Shown: piece by piece, positions 8,296 to 19,550 of the stretch
Numbering within the stretch: the first letter of the stretch is position 1
Layout of the letters: every line of letters starts with the position of its first letter
Source: Limnothrix sp. FACHB-406
Lineage (GTDB): Bacteria > Cyanobacteriota > Cyanobacteriia > CACIAM-69d
Direction of reading: 5' to 3'
Assembly (NCBI RefSeq): GCF_014698235.1
Contig: NZ_JACJSP010000001.1
Coordinates: 408,126 to 472,125 of the forward strand
DNA length: 64,000 bases
Made by a program: the position numbers and the translations under genes
Notes under the pieces: generated by a model
Told to the model about the DNA's origin: nothing
Database searches by the model: none
Seen by the model: the letters and a program-made list of their open reading frames with translations, nothing else

Positions 8296-10071
8296 CTAAG
8301 CCGCCTGATCGCCGGTTTGCAATCGCCACAATTCGGCATAGATTCCGTTGCGATCGAGCAGGTTTTCATGGCGGCCCGATTCCACTAATTGCCCCTGATC
8401 CATCACATAGATACAGTCCGCATTGCGGATGGTGGAGAGGCGATGGGCGATCGCGATCGTGGTGCGATTTTGGGTGATTTTATCGAGCGATCGTTGAATC
8501 GCCGCTTCGGTTTCGTTGTCCACCGCTGATGTGGCCTCGTCCAAAATGAGGATGGGGGGATTTTTCAGAACCGCTCGGGCGATCGCGATCCGTTGTCGCT
8601 GCCCACCCGACAGCTTTTGACCCCGCTCACCGACAATGGTTTCATAGCCCTGGGGAAGTTGCTGAATGAAATCATCAGCTTCCGCAATTTTGGCCGCCGC
8701 TAGAATTTCATCCGGGGTGGCGTGAAATGTGCCATAGGCGATGTTTTCAGCCACCGTTCCATGGAACAGAAAAACATCTTGACTCACCAAACCAATGGCT
8801 CCGCGCAAGCTTTCTAGGTCGATTTCGCGGGTATCAATCCCATCAAGCAAAATAGCGCCATCGTTAATTTCATAAAGACGCAGCAGCAGCTTCACCAAGG
8901 TGCTTTTGCCGGAGCCAGTGGCCCCCACAATTGCAATCGTTTGACCAGCGGGGATCGTGAGGGAGAGATTTTGCACCACGGGCGATCGACCTCGATAGGC
9001 AAAGGCCACGCGATCGAGCACAATTTCGCCGCGAATCTCCGAAGGGGCAAAGGTTTTGGTTCCTGAATGGGCATCAATGGGCGTATCCAACAAATTAAAA
9101 ATTCGCCGAATAGAAGCCATGGCTCGCTGATAGTTATCCAGGGTTTGACCCAAAGTAGTGAGGGGCCACAAAAGCCGCTGAATAATGAAAATTGAGGTGC
9201 TGTAAACCCCGATCGACATGCGCCCCGCCGCCGCTTCCAAACCGCCCACCACCAAAGTAGCCGTGAACCCACAAAGGATTACCATCCGAATCAAGGGCAC
9301 AAAGGCAGCGCTATAGGCGATCGCCCGTTGGTTAGAACGACGGTAGGCATTGCTATCGATCATCACCCGATCGTGTTCATAGCGCTCCGCCGTGAAACTT
9401 TTGATGGTTAAAATGCCACCCAAATTATTCGCCAACCGGGCACTGAGCAAGCCCACGGTTTCTCGCATTTCGGAATAGCGAGGGGCCAAATTTTTCTGAA
9501 AGGCGATCGATCCCCACAAAATAAATGGCATGGGCAACATCGACAGCCAGGCCACCTGAGGCGCAACCGCAAAAAAGCTACCCCCAATGATCAAAACTGT
9601 CGTGGTCACCTGCAAAACATCATTTGCACCCGTGTCTAAAAAACGCTCCAACTGATTGACATCATCATTCAAAATCGAGAGCAATTCTCCGGTGCTGCGT
9701 TCTTCAAAATAAGCCAGCTCCAAGGATTGCAAATGGTCATAGACCTCCAATCGCAAATCATGCTGAATAGATTGGGCTAAATTGCGCCAAACGCGCTTGT
9801 AGGCATATTCAAAAACAGACTCCAAAATCCAAATCAGCCAGGTTAAAACCGCCAGCACCAGGAATTGCTCTGTGATTCCCTGAAGCCCCCAGGAAGCCAA
9901 CCAGGAATCCTGCCGCTGCACCAATGTATCAACGGCTAAACCCAGCAAAGCTGGTGGAGCCAGGTCAAAAACTTTATTCAAAACCGAATAGGCCGTCGCT
10001 TGCCAAAGCTGACGGCGATATTGCGGCAGGTAAAGAAATAAACGACGAAGGGGATGCAAAGCCTGAGTCAT
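8296..10071 (-). CDS. ABC exporter, fused permease and ATPase (MsbA/HepA-like)
   Basis: Half-transporter of 591 residues with six N-terminal membrane helices (about 20-320) and a C-terminal nucleotide-binding domain. Visible motifs are Walker A VGATGSGKST, signature LSGGQRQR, Walker B ILILDEATS and the switch His in AIAHRLSTIR. Such exporters move lipids, lipid-linked sugars or polysaccharide precursors. It starts 30 bp after the Wzz/GumC-like gene and is probably last in an export operon, so a role in surface polysaccharide assembly is inferred. The ATG at 10071 is preferred over the TTG at 10083. Confidence 0.9.
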   Translation of the reverse strand: MTQALHPLRRLFLYLPQYRRQLWQATAYSVLNKVFDLAPPALLGLAVDTLVQRQDSWLASWGLQGITEQFLVLAVLTWLIWILESVFEYAYKRVWRNLAQSIQHDLRLEVYDHLQSLELAYFEERSTGELLSILNDDVNQLERFLDTGANDVLQVTTTVLIIGGSFFAVAPQVAWLSMLPMPFILWGSIAFQKNLAPRYSEMRETVGLLSARLANNLGGILTIKSFTAERYEHDRVMIDSNAYRRSNQRAIAYSAAFVPLIRMVILCGFTATLVVGGLEAAAGRMSIGVYSTSIFIIQRLLWPLTTLGQTLDNYQRAMASIRRIFNLLDTPIDAHSGTKTFAPSEIRGEIVLDRVAFAYRGRSPVVQNLSLTIPAGQTIAIVGATGSGKSTLVKLLLRLYEINDGAILLDGIDTREIDLESLRGAIGLVSQDVFLFHGTVAENIAYGTFHATPDEILAAAKIAEADDFIQQLPQGYETIVGERGQKLSGGQRQRIAIARAVLKNPPILILDEATSAVDNETEAAIQRSLDKITQNRTTIAIAHRLSTIRNADCIYVMDQGQLVESGRHENLLDRNGIYAELWRLQTGDQAA

Positions 10072-10101
10072 GGGAAGGGGCAACGTAAAAACAGTAATTA
10101 A

Positions 10102-11511
10102 TTAACTCATCTTTTTTTCAGAACGCGATCGAGAACTCCAAACTTCCGCAATGATGATGATTGCAGAAGCCATTAAGGTGCTGCCAAATAACCCTAGGGC
10201 TAAAACCTTGACCTTGCCACCAGAAGATGGCTTACGAGGCACAGTCGCTGGCTCTAAAATTCTGGTGCTGTTGTTGCGCTGTTCTTCCTTGACCAGGAGC
10301 GTTTGCAAATTGGAAAGTAGGGTTTCATAGGTTCCTTGGGCGGCCTTTAGCTTGCGTTCCAAATAACGCTGCTCTTGTTCAATTTTGGGCAAGCTGCGGC
10401 TCCGTCGGAGATATGTCGATCGGCTGTCTTCAAAGGACCTGAGTTTATTGACTGCGCTCACTCGCTCCGTTTCGGAGTTGAGGTATTGCTGAATTAAAGT
10501 CACCCGCAATTCCCCAGCCTGTAAGAAGCTGGGCGGAACCGCTTGCCGATCGCCCAGGGTTTCTTGAATTCGCTTTTGCAAAATGTCTTGCAACTGCCGC
10601 TCCCGTTCCATTAACCGGGAAACCGTGGGGCTGCTGTCCGTAAAGCGCGATCGTTGCTCTGCGAGTTCTTTTTGGGTGTCTTGCAAATCCACCAAAACTT
10701 TCTGAACACTGGGGGACTGGCTGACGGCTGCCACCACCACAGCTTCCTGGGGAGAAAGATTGAGTTGACGGCGCAAGACTGTGGCTTTGGCCGCCGCTTC
10801 CATTGCTGCGGCTTCTGTGTTGGTAATTTGCTCATCGAGCAGCCGCAGAGCCAGCACCGAAGTTCGCGCTTCCTCTTCTAAATTAATCACCTGATTTTGT
10901 TCTTTGAATCGCTGAAGTCTCAGTTCCAAATTTCGCAGTTGCTTTTCCACCTGTGGCAACTCGCGGGATAGAAAAATGCGAGCCTGAACGGTGTCTTCTC
11001 GGGCGATCGCCACGTTGTTATTGCGATAGACCTCAATCACGGAGTTCACAACCGCCGCCGCCAACTCTGGAGACTCATTGACATACGTAATGCTGACCAC
11101 ATCCGTTGCGCCAATGATCTTGACTTCCAGCGCTGTCTTCAGCTCCCCTGGCCCTAAGGGTTCGCCTTTTTTATCTCGCAAGTCCAGCTTTTTGATGGTG
11201 CGCTCTAGTAATGGTTCCGAGAGCAAAATTTCCATCTGATTACTGATGGGACTCTGGTCAACCAACAGCGATCGCAGTGGATTATCCGACTCATCCCGTG
11301 CAAGACCCGTCAGCTCTTGAGTGGAGTCAATTCTGAAGAGAATCTTGGCTCCAGCCTCATACACAGGCTTCACGCGCCGAGCCGCCAACACAGAACCACC
11401 CATGCCCAAAATAAAAACACAAGCAGCCGGTAGCCAGGCCCGTTGACAAGCCTTAAGGATAAGCCCTAGGGGATTGAAGTCGATCGCCTCGCGGGATGTC
11501 TGGGACTGCAT
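10102..11511 (-). CDS. Wzz/GumC-family polysaccharide co-polymerase
   Basis: Inner-membrane protein of 469 residues. One hydrophobic segment lies near residues 30-47 and another near 437-457, flanking a periplasmic domain of alternating helices with strong coiled-coil character (about 180-410, rich in Arg, Gln, Glu and Leu). The Wzz fold is seen in YEAGAKILFR and SPISNQMEILLS. The conserved C-terminal proline-rich motif is EPATVPRKPSS. There is no cytoplasmic tyrosine-kinase domain, so it resembles GumC rather than Wzc. It lies 49 bp downstream of the outer-membrane export protein and upstream of the ABC exporter. Confidence 0.9.
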   Translation of the reverse strand: MQSQTSREAIDFNPLGLILKACQRAWLPAACVFILGMGGSVLAARRVKPVYEAGAKILFRIDSTQELTGLARDESDNPLRSLLVDQSPISNQMEILLSEPLLERTIKKLDLRDKKGEPLGPGELKTALEVKIIGATDVVSITYVNESPELAAAVVNSVIEVYRNNNVAIAREDTVQARIFLSRELPQVEKQLRNLELRLQRFKEQNQVINLEEEARTSVLALRLLDEQITNTEAAAMEAAAKATVLRRQLNLSPQEAVVVAAVSQSPSVQKVLVDLQDTQKELAEQRSRFTDSSPTVSRLMERERQLQDILQKRIQETLGDRQAVPPSFLQAGELRVTLIQQYLNSETERVSAVNKLRSFEDSRSTYLRRSRSLPKIEQEQRYLERKLKAAQGTYETLLSNLQTLLVKEEQRNNSTRILEPATVPRKPSSGGKVKVLALGLFGSTLMASAIIIIAEVWSSRSRSEKKMS

Positions 11512-11560
11512 AGGGTTCAGGTAATGAAATCGAAGGCCGAGGGCTAGGCAGTTTATTGAA

Positions 11561-12862
11561 TTACTGAAAATCGGGAACGCTGGGGGCCAACAGGCGACGC
11601 AGGTTCGAGAGATTATCCACAGGCGACAGCAACACCCGCAGGAAGTCCGTAATCCGGGTCACGCCATTGGTGTTAATCACCACGATGTCGTTGTTCAGCA
11701 ACAGGGGATTGGTTTCCTCATTCAGGCCGGCTTGCAGGTCAATAGGGATGCGGCGGGCGGTGGCTGACCCATCGGGATTAATCCGAATCAGGTCAACTTG
11801 GCTGGAGACGGCGCGGGGGCGCAGGAATCCGCCGGCCGCCAAGACGGCCTGATTAAGGGTGGCGTTGGGTGGCAGCTTGATGAGGCCGGGGGCTTTCACT
11901 TCGCCAACCACGTTCACCCCGATCGTTTCGGGGGCAAAGCTAGCCCGGGCCACGCGCGAAACCTCCTCAGAAGAAAAGGTGCTGGCCTTTGGAATCATCA
12001 GCATGTCTCCATCCCGCAGCAGGATATTTTGGCTGAGGTCGCCACTTTCCAGCAGTTGCCAAAGGTTAAGGGTTTGGTCTTGGGGAGTGCCGCTGGGATC
12101 TGAGCGCCGGAGGCGGATGTTACGAATATCGGCGAGGGGGGTGATGCCGCCGGCCGCCACGATCGCCCGAGTCACGTCTGGCCATTGAAGGGGTAACTGA
12201 TTGGGCGCTACGTCCCGATTGCTGACCTCGATCGCGTAGGAGCCGGGCCGATTCACTTCCCCAGAAACGCCAATCCGAACCGGGCGGGGCGTTAAAACAT
12301 TGACGGTGATGATCGGGGTCTTGACGAAGGGGCGATAGGCCTGGCTGAGGGCACTGGCCAATTGCTGAGGAGTTAAGCCTCGGGCCCGCACAGAACCAAT
12401 CCAGGGCACGGAAATCGTGCCATCAACCAGCACCAGGTAGATACGGTTGCTGAATTCGGGCACATCAAAAATTTCCACCTGTAGCCGATCGCCCGTATCC
12501 AATTGATATCCATCGATCGGGGGCTGAAGTGTTGGATCAAGCACGGAACCCGCCGAGGTGGACGTGGGAGCCGGAAGCAATCGGAGCAAAGGCTGGAGGG
12601 TTGCAGAATTCGGCGCAGAGTTTGGCGCGGAATCTGGCGTGGAATTGCCGGAGGTGGAGTTAGCCGATGGATTAAGGGTGGAATCGGGTGCTGCAACGCT
12701 GGAGGGGCCGTCGGGCGCACTGAGGGCCGGTTCATCAAAAGGGCCAAGGGGCTGGGCCGCCACGGGCTGGGCGATCGATCCCCAACAGCAACCACCCAAA
12801 ATGCTAACAAGCAGTGCAGTTATTCGACTCGACGGCCGAGGGCTTTGAAGCAGGGCTGACAT
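11561..12862 (-). CDS. Polysaccharide biosynthesis/export outer-membrane protein (Wza-like, SLBB)
   Basis: About 433 residues with an N-terminal signal peptide (hydrophobic stretch ITALLVSILGGCCWGS, likely cleavage after VAAQP) and a Ser/Asn/Pro/Thr-rich linker to about residue 100. The polysaccharide export domain starts at YQLDTGDRLQVEIFDVPEFS. Two or three SLBB domains follow, for example IGVSGEVNRPGSYAIEV and VNVVGEVKAPGLIKLPPNA. It would form the outer-membrane channel for the Wzz/GumC-like protein encoded next. The frame is open to 12937, but the ATG at 12862 fits the signal peptide. First gene of a three-gene operon. Confidence 0.92.
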   Translation of the reverse strand: MSALLQSPRPSSRITALLVSILGGCCWGSIAQPVAAQPLGPFDEPALSAPDGPSSVAAPDSTLNPSANSTSGNSTPDSAPNSAPNSATLQPLLRLLPAPTSTSAGSVLDPTLQPPIDGYQLDTGDRLQVEIFDVPEFSNRIYLVLVDGTISVPWIGSVRARGLTPQQLASALSQAYRPFVKTPIITVNVLTPRPVRIGVSGEVNRPGSYAIEVSNRDVAPNQLPLQWPDVTRAIVAAGGITPLADIRNIRLRRSDPSGTPQDQTLNLWQLLESGDLSQNILLRDGDMLMIPKASTFSSEEVSRVARASFAPETIGVNVVGEVKAPGLIKLPPNATLNQAVLAAGGFLRPRAVSSQVDLIRINPDGSATARRIPIDLQAGLNEETNPLLLNNDIVVINTNGVTRITDFLRVLLSPVDNLSNLRRLLAPSVPDFQ

Positions 12863-15137
<2,275 letters not shown>

Positions 15138-15175
15138 TCATTCGCTAGTCACTGGCTAATTGATTGACGCAGTAG

Positions 15176-15196
15176 ACAAGGGGCTTAAGCCCCTTG
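15176..15196. repeat. Intergenic palindrome, copy 2
   Basis: CAAGGGGCTTAAGCCCCTTG at 15177-15196, 39 bp after the gap1 stop codon, between two genes on the same strand. Confidence 0.9.
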
Positions 15197-15307
15197 CTCT
15201 CGCACTTTCGTAATGGTGGAAGGCTTGATTCGACCCATCACTTTTAGCCTGTGATGCTGTCATGAAATTGCATCCCAAAACACTCTGAAGGCACTGTGGA
15301 GGAAAAA

Positions 15308-15916
15308 ATGGAAAAACCCTACAGCACCGATGAGTTATTACAAATTTTGGCGGAAGAACAGCGGGCCTGTATGCAAGGTCAACGCTTACATTTGACAGCG
15401 AAAGTATCAGGAATTGCGCCGCTCGATCGCCTGATTGACCCCAAAGGAATTCAAAAATTTACGGCTTATCAAAACTTCCGGGCCCAAATTCATGCCTACC
15501 AGCGTGAACAAGGGGTGTCGGGCTTGGTGTGGCGATCGATCGCCCTGGGCCCCCACCGGCTGAACTATCCCGAATTACATGATCAATTAGTTGCGCTGCC
15601 GGAGGATATCCATACCCTTCAGCGCTTTAAGGATGATGCGATCGAATTTTGGCGATCGGTCACGGTGGGGTTCGATCGCCACTTGAGCGTGGCCGGGGGG
15701 CGAGACTTTTGCACCCTCACCCCCAGTGATGAGCAGCGCTTGATCGATCGCGCTGAGTGGGTCAGTTTGGATCCGCGCGGCCAAGCATTGCCCTGCGAGG
15801 TGGTGTTGCAGTTGGGTTGGGGCGATCCGGCCGGCGCACGCTACCGGCGCGACTGGCCCCAATCGGGCAGCGAGTTGGTTCATGCTGTGCCGCCCGGGGG
15901 TTGCCCCATGCCCTAG
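15308..15916 (+). CDS. Unknown cyanobacterial protein
   Basis: A 202-residue soluble protein that I do not recognise. The ATG at 15308 follows GGAGGA at 15298-15303 with ideal spacing; an in-frame GTG at 15296 overlaps that site and is unlikely. The protein is mixed alpha/beta by composition and ends in a Cys-containing Pro/Gly segment (VPPGGCPMP). Codon use, including many CGATCG codon pairs, matches the flanking genes. Its stop codon overlaps by 3 bp the end of a tiny convergent membrane-peptide gene. Confidence 0.8.
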   Translation: MEKPYSTDELLQILAEEQRACMQGQRLHLTAKVSGIAPLDRLIDPKGIQKFTAYQNFRAQIHAYQREQGVSGLVWRSIALGPHRLNYPELHDQLVALPEDIHTLQRFKDDAIEFWRSVTVGFDRHLSVAGGRDFCTLTPSDEQRLIDRAEWVSLDPRGQALPCEVVLQLGWGDPAGARYRRDWPQSGSELVHAVPPGGCPMP

Positions 15917-16008
15917 CCGCCGGCCGCAAAAATGCCCATCACAATGGCCGACAGCAACAGCCCGGGACTCAGCAGCAATACCAACGTGCCTAGATCATGC
16001 CAATTCAT
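15913..16008 (-). CDS. 31-residue single-helix membrane peptide
   Basis: Too short for standard gene calling. It reads MNWHDLG, then a hydrophobic helix (TLVLLLSPGLLLSAIVMGIF), then AAGG and stop. The ATG at 16008 has GAGG about 10 bp upstream. It has the layout of the small single-helix subunits of cyanobacterial photosynthetic and NDH complexes: a short polar N-terminus, one helix and a tiny tail. It does not match PetN, PetG, PsbM, PsbT, PsbX or Psb30 as I know them. It is convergent with, and overlaps by 3 bp, the unknown gene before it. Expression is unproven. Confidence 0.55.
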   Translation of the reverse strand: MNWHDLGTLVLLLSPGLLLSAIVMGIFAAGG

Positions 16009-16044
16009 AGTCTTAATCCTCGTTTCAGTCCTCGATCGCGACGA

Positions 16045-16080
16045 CCCTTCAACACAACCCTTCAACACAACCCTTCAAAA
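16045..16080. repeat. 13-bp tandem repeat upstream of the 31-residue peptide
   Basis: CCCTTCAACACAA at 16045-16057 and 16058-16070, then a partial third copy to 16080. It lies 37 bp ahead of the small gene's start. Confidence 0.8.
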
Positions 16081-16210
16081 ACCGAACCATTCCAGAATGG
16101 CTTGCAAGTTTTTGGGGCTTTGGAAGTTTTTGGGGCCAAACCGTGGCCTGCTCCCGATCGTAGCGGCTCTTTTTGATCCCGTCCCGGAAGATCAGCTTTG
16201 ACTTCAGGTT

Positions 16211-18865
16211 TCACAGCCAATTGCCCACCAGGATATAGGGGGCCCAAAAGAAGGGATGGCGAAAGTTGGGGTTTTTGAGCAAGGCAAGCTGGGCCTGGCG
16301 CAGGGATTCGGCTTTGGTGGCTCCGGTGCGCAGGCTTTGGTAAAAATCTCCCATCAGCAAAGCGGTGGATTCGTCGCTAACCTGCCACAGGGTTCCCAAT
16401 ACGCTGCGAGTGCCGGCCTGGATGGCGATGCCCGTGAGACCCAGGGTGGCGCGATCGTCCCCTCGGGCTGTTTCGCAGGCACTCAACACCAAGAGTTCGA
16501 TCGGGGGGCGGCTGGCCGGTCGGCGCAACAGTTGGTCAAAATCTGCCAACTCAATGCGGCGATCCCAAGCCAACAGAAAGGTGCGATCGGCTCGGGAGCT
16601 GAACTGGGCATGGGTTGCCACATGGACGATCGGGGCGTTGTTTTGCTGCAAGGCTTGGCGCAGGGCCTGCTCCGTCAGGGCCTGATCGCGCAGGACGGCC
16701 GCCGGTAACTCCTGGGCCAAAATATCTAGCTCATCGGCCACAAAGGGCAAGGCTCCCAATTTTTCCGCCTGGAAACTGGGGGCCACTTCCGAAACACCCG
16801 CCGCCAAGACGTTGAGCGATCGCGGGTTCAGGGCTTTGGGGGCAAAAAGCTGCAAACCCAAGGCCCTGGTAGTGTTGTAGCGCTCCAAGAGATATTGCTC
16901 TCCGTCATGGAGGGCGGCGATCGGGATATTCGCCAAGGGCCCATCCAGCACAAACACCAGGGTTTTGACTCCCGATTGGGCTAATTCTGGGGCAATCGGA
17001 GCCACTAGCCAGTCATAAACCTGCTTGGACAGGCGCAAGCGCTCCCGGTTGGGAATGGTTGGGTCTTGGACGGCCTGTTGCACCCGTTGCAGGGTTTGGA
17101 GAACGGTGGCTCGGGGCACAGGAACCACGGCATAGCGCAACGGTTGGCCCGGCAATTTGGTGAGGGTGGCCACGCGATCGCTTAAAACAATGGCCTCCAC
17201 GGCGGCCGTGTCCGATCGCCCGTCAATGGCCCGATCGAGCGGTTCCGGTTTGGCATCCAAACAAGCTTGGCGAAAGAAGTTTTCCAATTCCACCAACTGC
17301 AAAGCCTCGATCGCCGATCGGGCCGCTTGCAAGTCTTCCTGGCTGGGGTTGCCCCGCAACAACTGATCCACGAACTCCCGATAAACCGGCTCCACCCGAT
17401 CGCGGAAGGAAAACTGCACCACGGAATCCATCCCGGCCAGGTCATTGCGCAGTTGCCCGATCGCTTGGGTGGCCAGGCGATAGGCCGCCAGGGAACCGGT
17501 GCGATCGCCCCCTTGGGCCCGCAACTGCCCGAGAGAACGGGCCGTGCGATAGGTCACCTCCGGAGCCGCTAACCCTTCCACCAGCGCCAGGGATTGCTCC
17601 AGCCAACGCGCCGCCAGGGCAGTTTCCCCCCGTTGCCGATAGGTTTCGCCCAACTGACCCCAAACCGCCGCCGTCAAACGGTGATCGCCCAGGGCTTGGG
17701 CCGCTTGGGCCGCCTGTTGCAACCCTGCCAGGGCCAAGGCCGGTTCATTCACGGTTGACCACCAGCGAGCCAGGCGCATTTGGGCCGCAATCCGATCGCG
17801 CCCGATCGGGAGCTGTGCCACCTGGGTGGCCAACGCTTGCAGTTGAGCCTTGCTGACGGTTTCTCCGGGTGAGCTGCCCGTTTCCAAACCCAGAAACACC
17901 ATCTCCCAGCGCTCCAACTGACCCCACAGCCGATCGCGATCGCTCCCGGCTGCCGCTGCCGCCACCCTTGCTCGATCGAACGATGCCATGGCCTGTTGTC
18001 GAAGAGTCGTCCATTGGGGATCATTGCGATCTAACCCTTGGCGAGCCAACAGGGCCCGGGTGCGGGCCAGGGCCAGGGCGGCGGTGCTGCGATCGGCCAG
18101 GGTTCCCGACTGTTCCAACACCGTTGCCGCTTGACTCAACCAAGTTTCCGCTCGGGCCAATTGCCCCAGCGATCGCAAGGCCTCCCCAGCCGACAGCAGG
18201 CCCAACCCTTGCAAGCGTGTGGGTTCGCGGGGGGCCTCCGGGGCAGTGCCAATTTGCCCTTCAATCACTATCAGAGCACGCCCGTAGAGTCCCAGGGCTT
18301 GCAGGGCCTGGGCCCGATTCAGGCTGGCTCCCAATTGCCCATCCCGATCGCCCGCCGATCGATACAGGGATTCCGCCTGCTCCAAAAGTTGAATCGCTCG
18401 GGCCGCCTGCCCTGCGGTCAGCTCCAACCGGGCTTGCTGATTCAAGGCCGCCGCCCGCAGCCGCACGGCTCCCTCGCCGCGCAACGCCGCCAACAGGGCC
18501 AAACTCTGCTGTACTGCCTTCAAGGCCGCTGCTCGATCGCCCAATTGCCCCCAAGCCAAGCTGATGCCATGCCAGGCGGCTCCTTGGGCCGCGCGATCAT
18601 CCCGTTGGGCCGCCTGTTGGGCCGCCCGCTGCCAATGGTCGATCGCCTCCGTAAACCGGCCCGCTTCGTAGGTCTGGCGTGCTTGTTCAAACTCCGGAGC
18701 GCCGGCCGGGGTGGCCAGGGGGGCTGGGGCTGGCCCTTGGGCGATCGCGGGGAACGCAGCGAAGGAAACCGTTCCCAACACCAACCCACAACCCACCCAA
18801 CCCAACCATCGGAGCGATCGGCCCCATTGCCCCCACGCCCGCTCGTTACCTTGCCCCATGCCCAT
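16211..18865 (-). CDS. Secreted TPR-CHAT protein (caspase-like peptidase domain)
   Basis: 884 residues. A signal peptide (about 1-40, ending FPAIAQG) is followed by about 10-12 Ala/Leu/Gln-rich TPR-type repeats (about 50-450), a linker, and a C-terminal CHAT domain (about 590-884). The caspase/separase-clan dyad is intact: His752 in VATHAQF and Cys797 in LSACETARGD. CHAT proteases are activated when partner proteins bind the TPR part. Here the predicted location is periplasmic or thylakoid-lumenal. The substrate is unknown and no partner gene is adjacent. A second, longer CHAT protein is encoded at 50.4-53.4 kb. The start is the ATG at 18865; a TTG lies one codon upstream. Confidence 0.9.
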   Translation of the reverse strand: MGMGQGNERAWGQWGRSLRWLGWVGCGLVLGTVSFAAFPAIAQGPAPAPLATPAGAPEFEQARQTYEAGRFTEAIDHWQRAAQQAAQRDDRAAQGAAWHGISLAWGQLGDRAAALKAVQQSLALLAALRGEGAVRLRAAALNQQARLELTAGQAARAIQLLEQAESLYRSAGDRDGQLGASLNRAQALQALGLYGRALIVIEGQIGTAPEAPREPTRLQGLGLLSAGEALRSLGQLARAETWLSQAATVLEQSGTLADRSTAALALARTRALLARQGLDRNDPQWTTLRQQAMASFDRARVAAAAAGSDRDRLWGQLERWEMVFLGLETGSSPGETVSKAQLQALATQVAQLPIGRDRIAAQMRLARWWSTVNEPALALAGLQQAAQAAQALGDHRLTAAVWGQLGETYRQRGETALAARWLEQSLALVEGLAAPEVTYRTARSLGQLRAQGGDRTGSLAAYRLATQAIGQLRNDLAGMDSVVQFSFRDRVEPVYREFVDQLLRGNPSQEDLQAARSAIEALQLVELENFFRQACLDAKPEPLDRAIDGRSDTAAVEAIVLSDRVATLTKLPGQPLRYAVVPVPRATVLQTLQRVQQAVQDPTIPNRERLRLSKQVYDWLVAPIAPELAQSGVKTLVFVLDGPLANIPIAALHDGEQYLLERYNTTRALGLQLFAPKALNPRSLNVLAAGVSEVAPSFQAEKLGALPFVADELDILAQELPAAVLRDQALTEQALRQALQQNNAPIVHVATHAQFSSRADRTFLLAWDRRIELADFDQLLRRPASRPPIELLVLSACETARGDDRATLGLTGIAIQAGTRSVLGTLWQVSDESTALLMGDFYQSLRTGATKAESLRQAQLALLKNPNFRHPFFWAPYILVGNWL

Positions 18866-19026
18866 CAATCACGCTCGCTGTTGTGGATCAATTTCCTTTC
18901 TCCACTATCACCGACCAATCCAGAATTCCCGGTCTCTTCCCGGGTCTTTTAACGGTGCTTTGAGCGTGATTTTGATTGTTTTGGCCGGTTTTTGACTGGT
19001 CTTTAACTGGTTTGATGGCCAGTCAT

Positions 19027-19201
19027 TAGACCTCTTGCGTCAATCAAGACCCTCACCCTAAATCCCTCTCCCAAGTCGGGAGAGGGACTTGATCACCAGC
19101 TACGAGATCGCTGTAACGCAATGGTTCTGGCCCCCCTTCGCCCCCCTTGGGAGAAGGGGTTGGGGGATGAGGGCTTCTGGTCGATTCGCGTAAGAGGTCT
19201 A
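19027..19201. mobile_element. MITE-like element with TAGACCTCTT terminal inverted repeats
   Basis: The left end TAGACCTCTTGCG (19027-19039) is the inverted match of the right end CGTAAGAGGTCTA (19189-19201), with one mismatch. The interior is an imperfect palindrome: ACCCTCACCCTAAATCCC on the left opposes a GGGTTGGGGGATGAGGG segment on the right, and the CTCTCCC/GGGAGAG pair at about 19066-19085 is nested inside. There is no coding capacity. The terminal TA may be a target duplication, as in IS630/mariner elements. It ends 2 bp from the stop codon of the next minus-strand gene. The rest of 18866-19202 holds no gene. Confidence 0.65.
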
Positions 19202-19202
19202 T

Positions 19203-19484
19203 TCAAAACCGATAGCGATGGCGCTCCTCTAGCCAGCTCCGGAGTTCCCGCTCAGCCGGGCTAGAGAATCGATCGCCCGTGCGTGGATCCCAACCGTAAA
19301 AAATTTCCTCACCGGTTGGCAGCGTCCGCGACCAAATTCGGATCTGATCGGGCGTGCTGAGCCGCATCACTGCTCGATGACCCCAATGGGCCAGCCGTTG
19401 CCCAAAATTGCCTAGGATGGTGTTTTCAGCACAGCAGTCCGCCAACCACCGCAGGGGCGATCGGGTTGCAGAGGTAAAGTGCAT
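19203..19484 (-). CDS. Small unknown protein
   Basis: 93 residues with no family that I recognise. It has a basic, Trp-rich sequence (SRTLPTGEEIFYGWDPRTGD, then ERELRSWLEERHRYRF) and no membrane segment. The ATG at 19484 is preceded by TCAGGAGAA (plus-strand 19492-19500), a strong ribosome site, and is preferred over the open frame to 19508. A hairpin whose 5' arm could instead pair with that ribosome site lies directly upstream. It is divergent from the LysR gene, and its 3' end abuts the MITE-like element. Confidence 0.7.
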   Translation of the reverse strand: MHFTSATRSPLRWLADCCAENTILGNFGQRLAHWGHRAVMRLSTPDQIRIWSRTLPTGEEIFYGWDPRTGDRFSSPAERELRSWLEERHRYRF

Positions 19485-19506
19485 GACTCGGTTCTCCTGA
19501 AGAAAC

Positions 19507-19550
19507 AAATCTCCTGGCCATCGTTGTGGAAGGCGGTAGCCAGGAGATTT
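19507..19550 (-). promoter_or_regulatory. Leader hairpin with potential anti-Shine-Dalgarno arm
   Basis: Perfect 12-bp inverted repeat: AAATCTCCTGGC at 19507-19518 and GCCAGGAGATTT at 19539-19550, with a 20-nt loop. On the minus-strand transcript the TCTCCTG of the 5' arm is complementary both to CAGGAGA in the 3' arm and to the CAGGAGA of the ribosome site at 19492-19500, so two exclusive pairings are possible. Confidence 0.5.
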
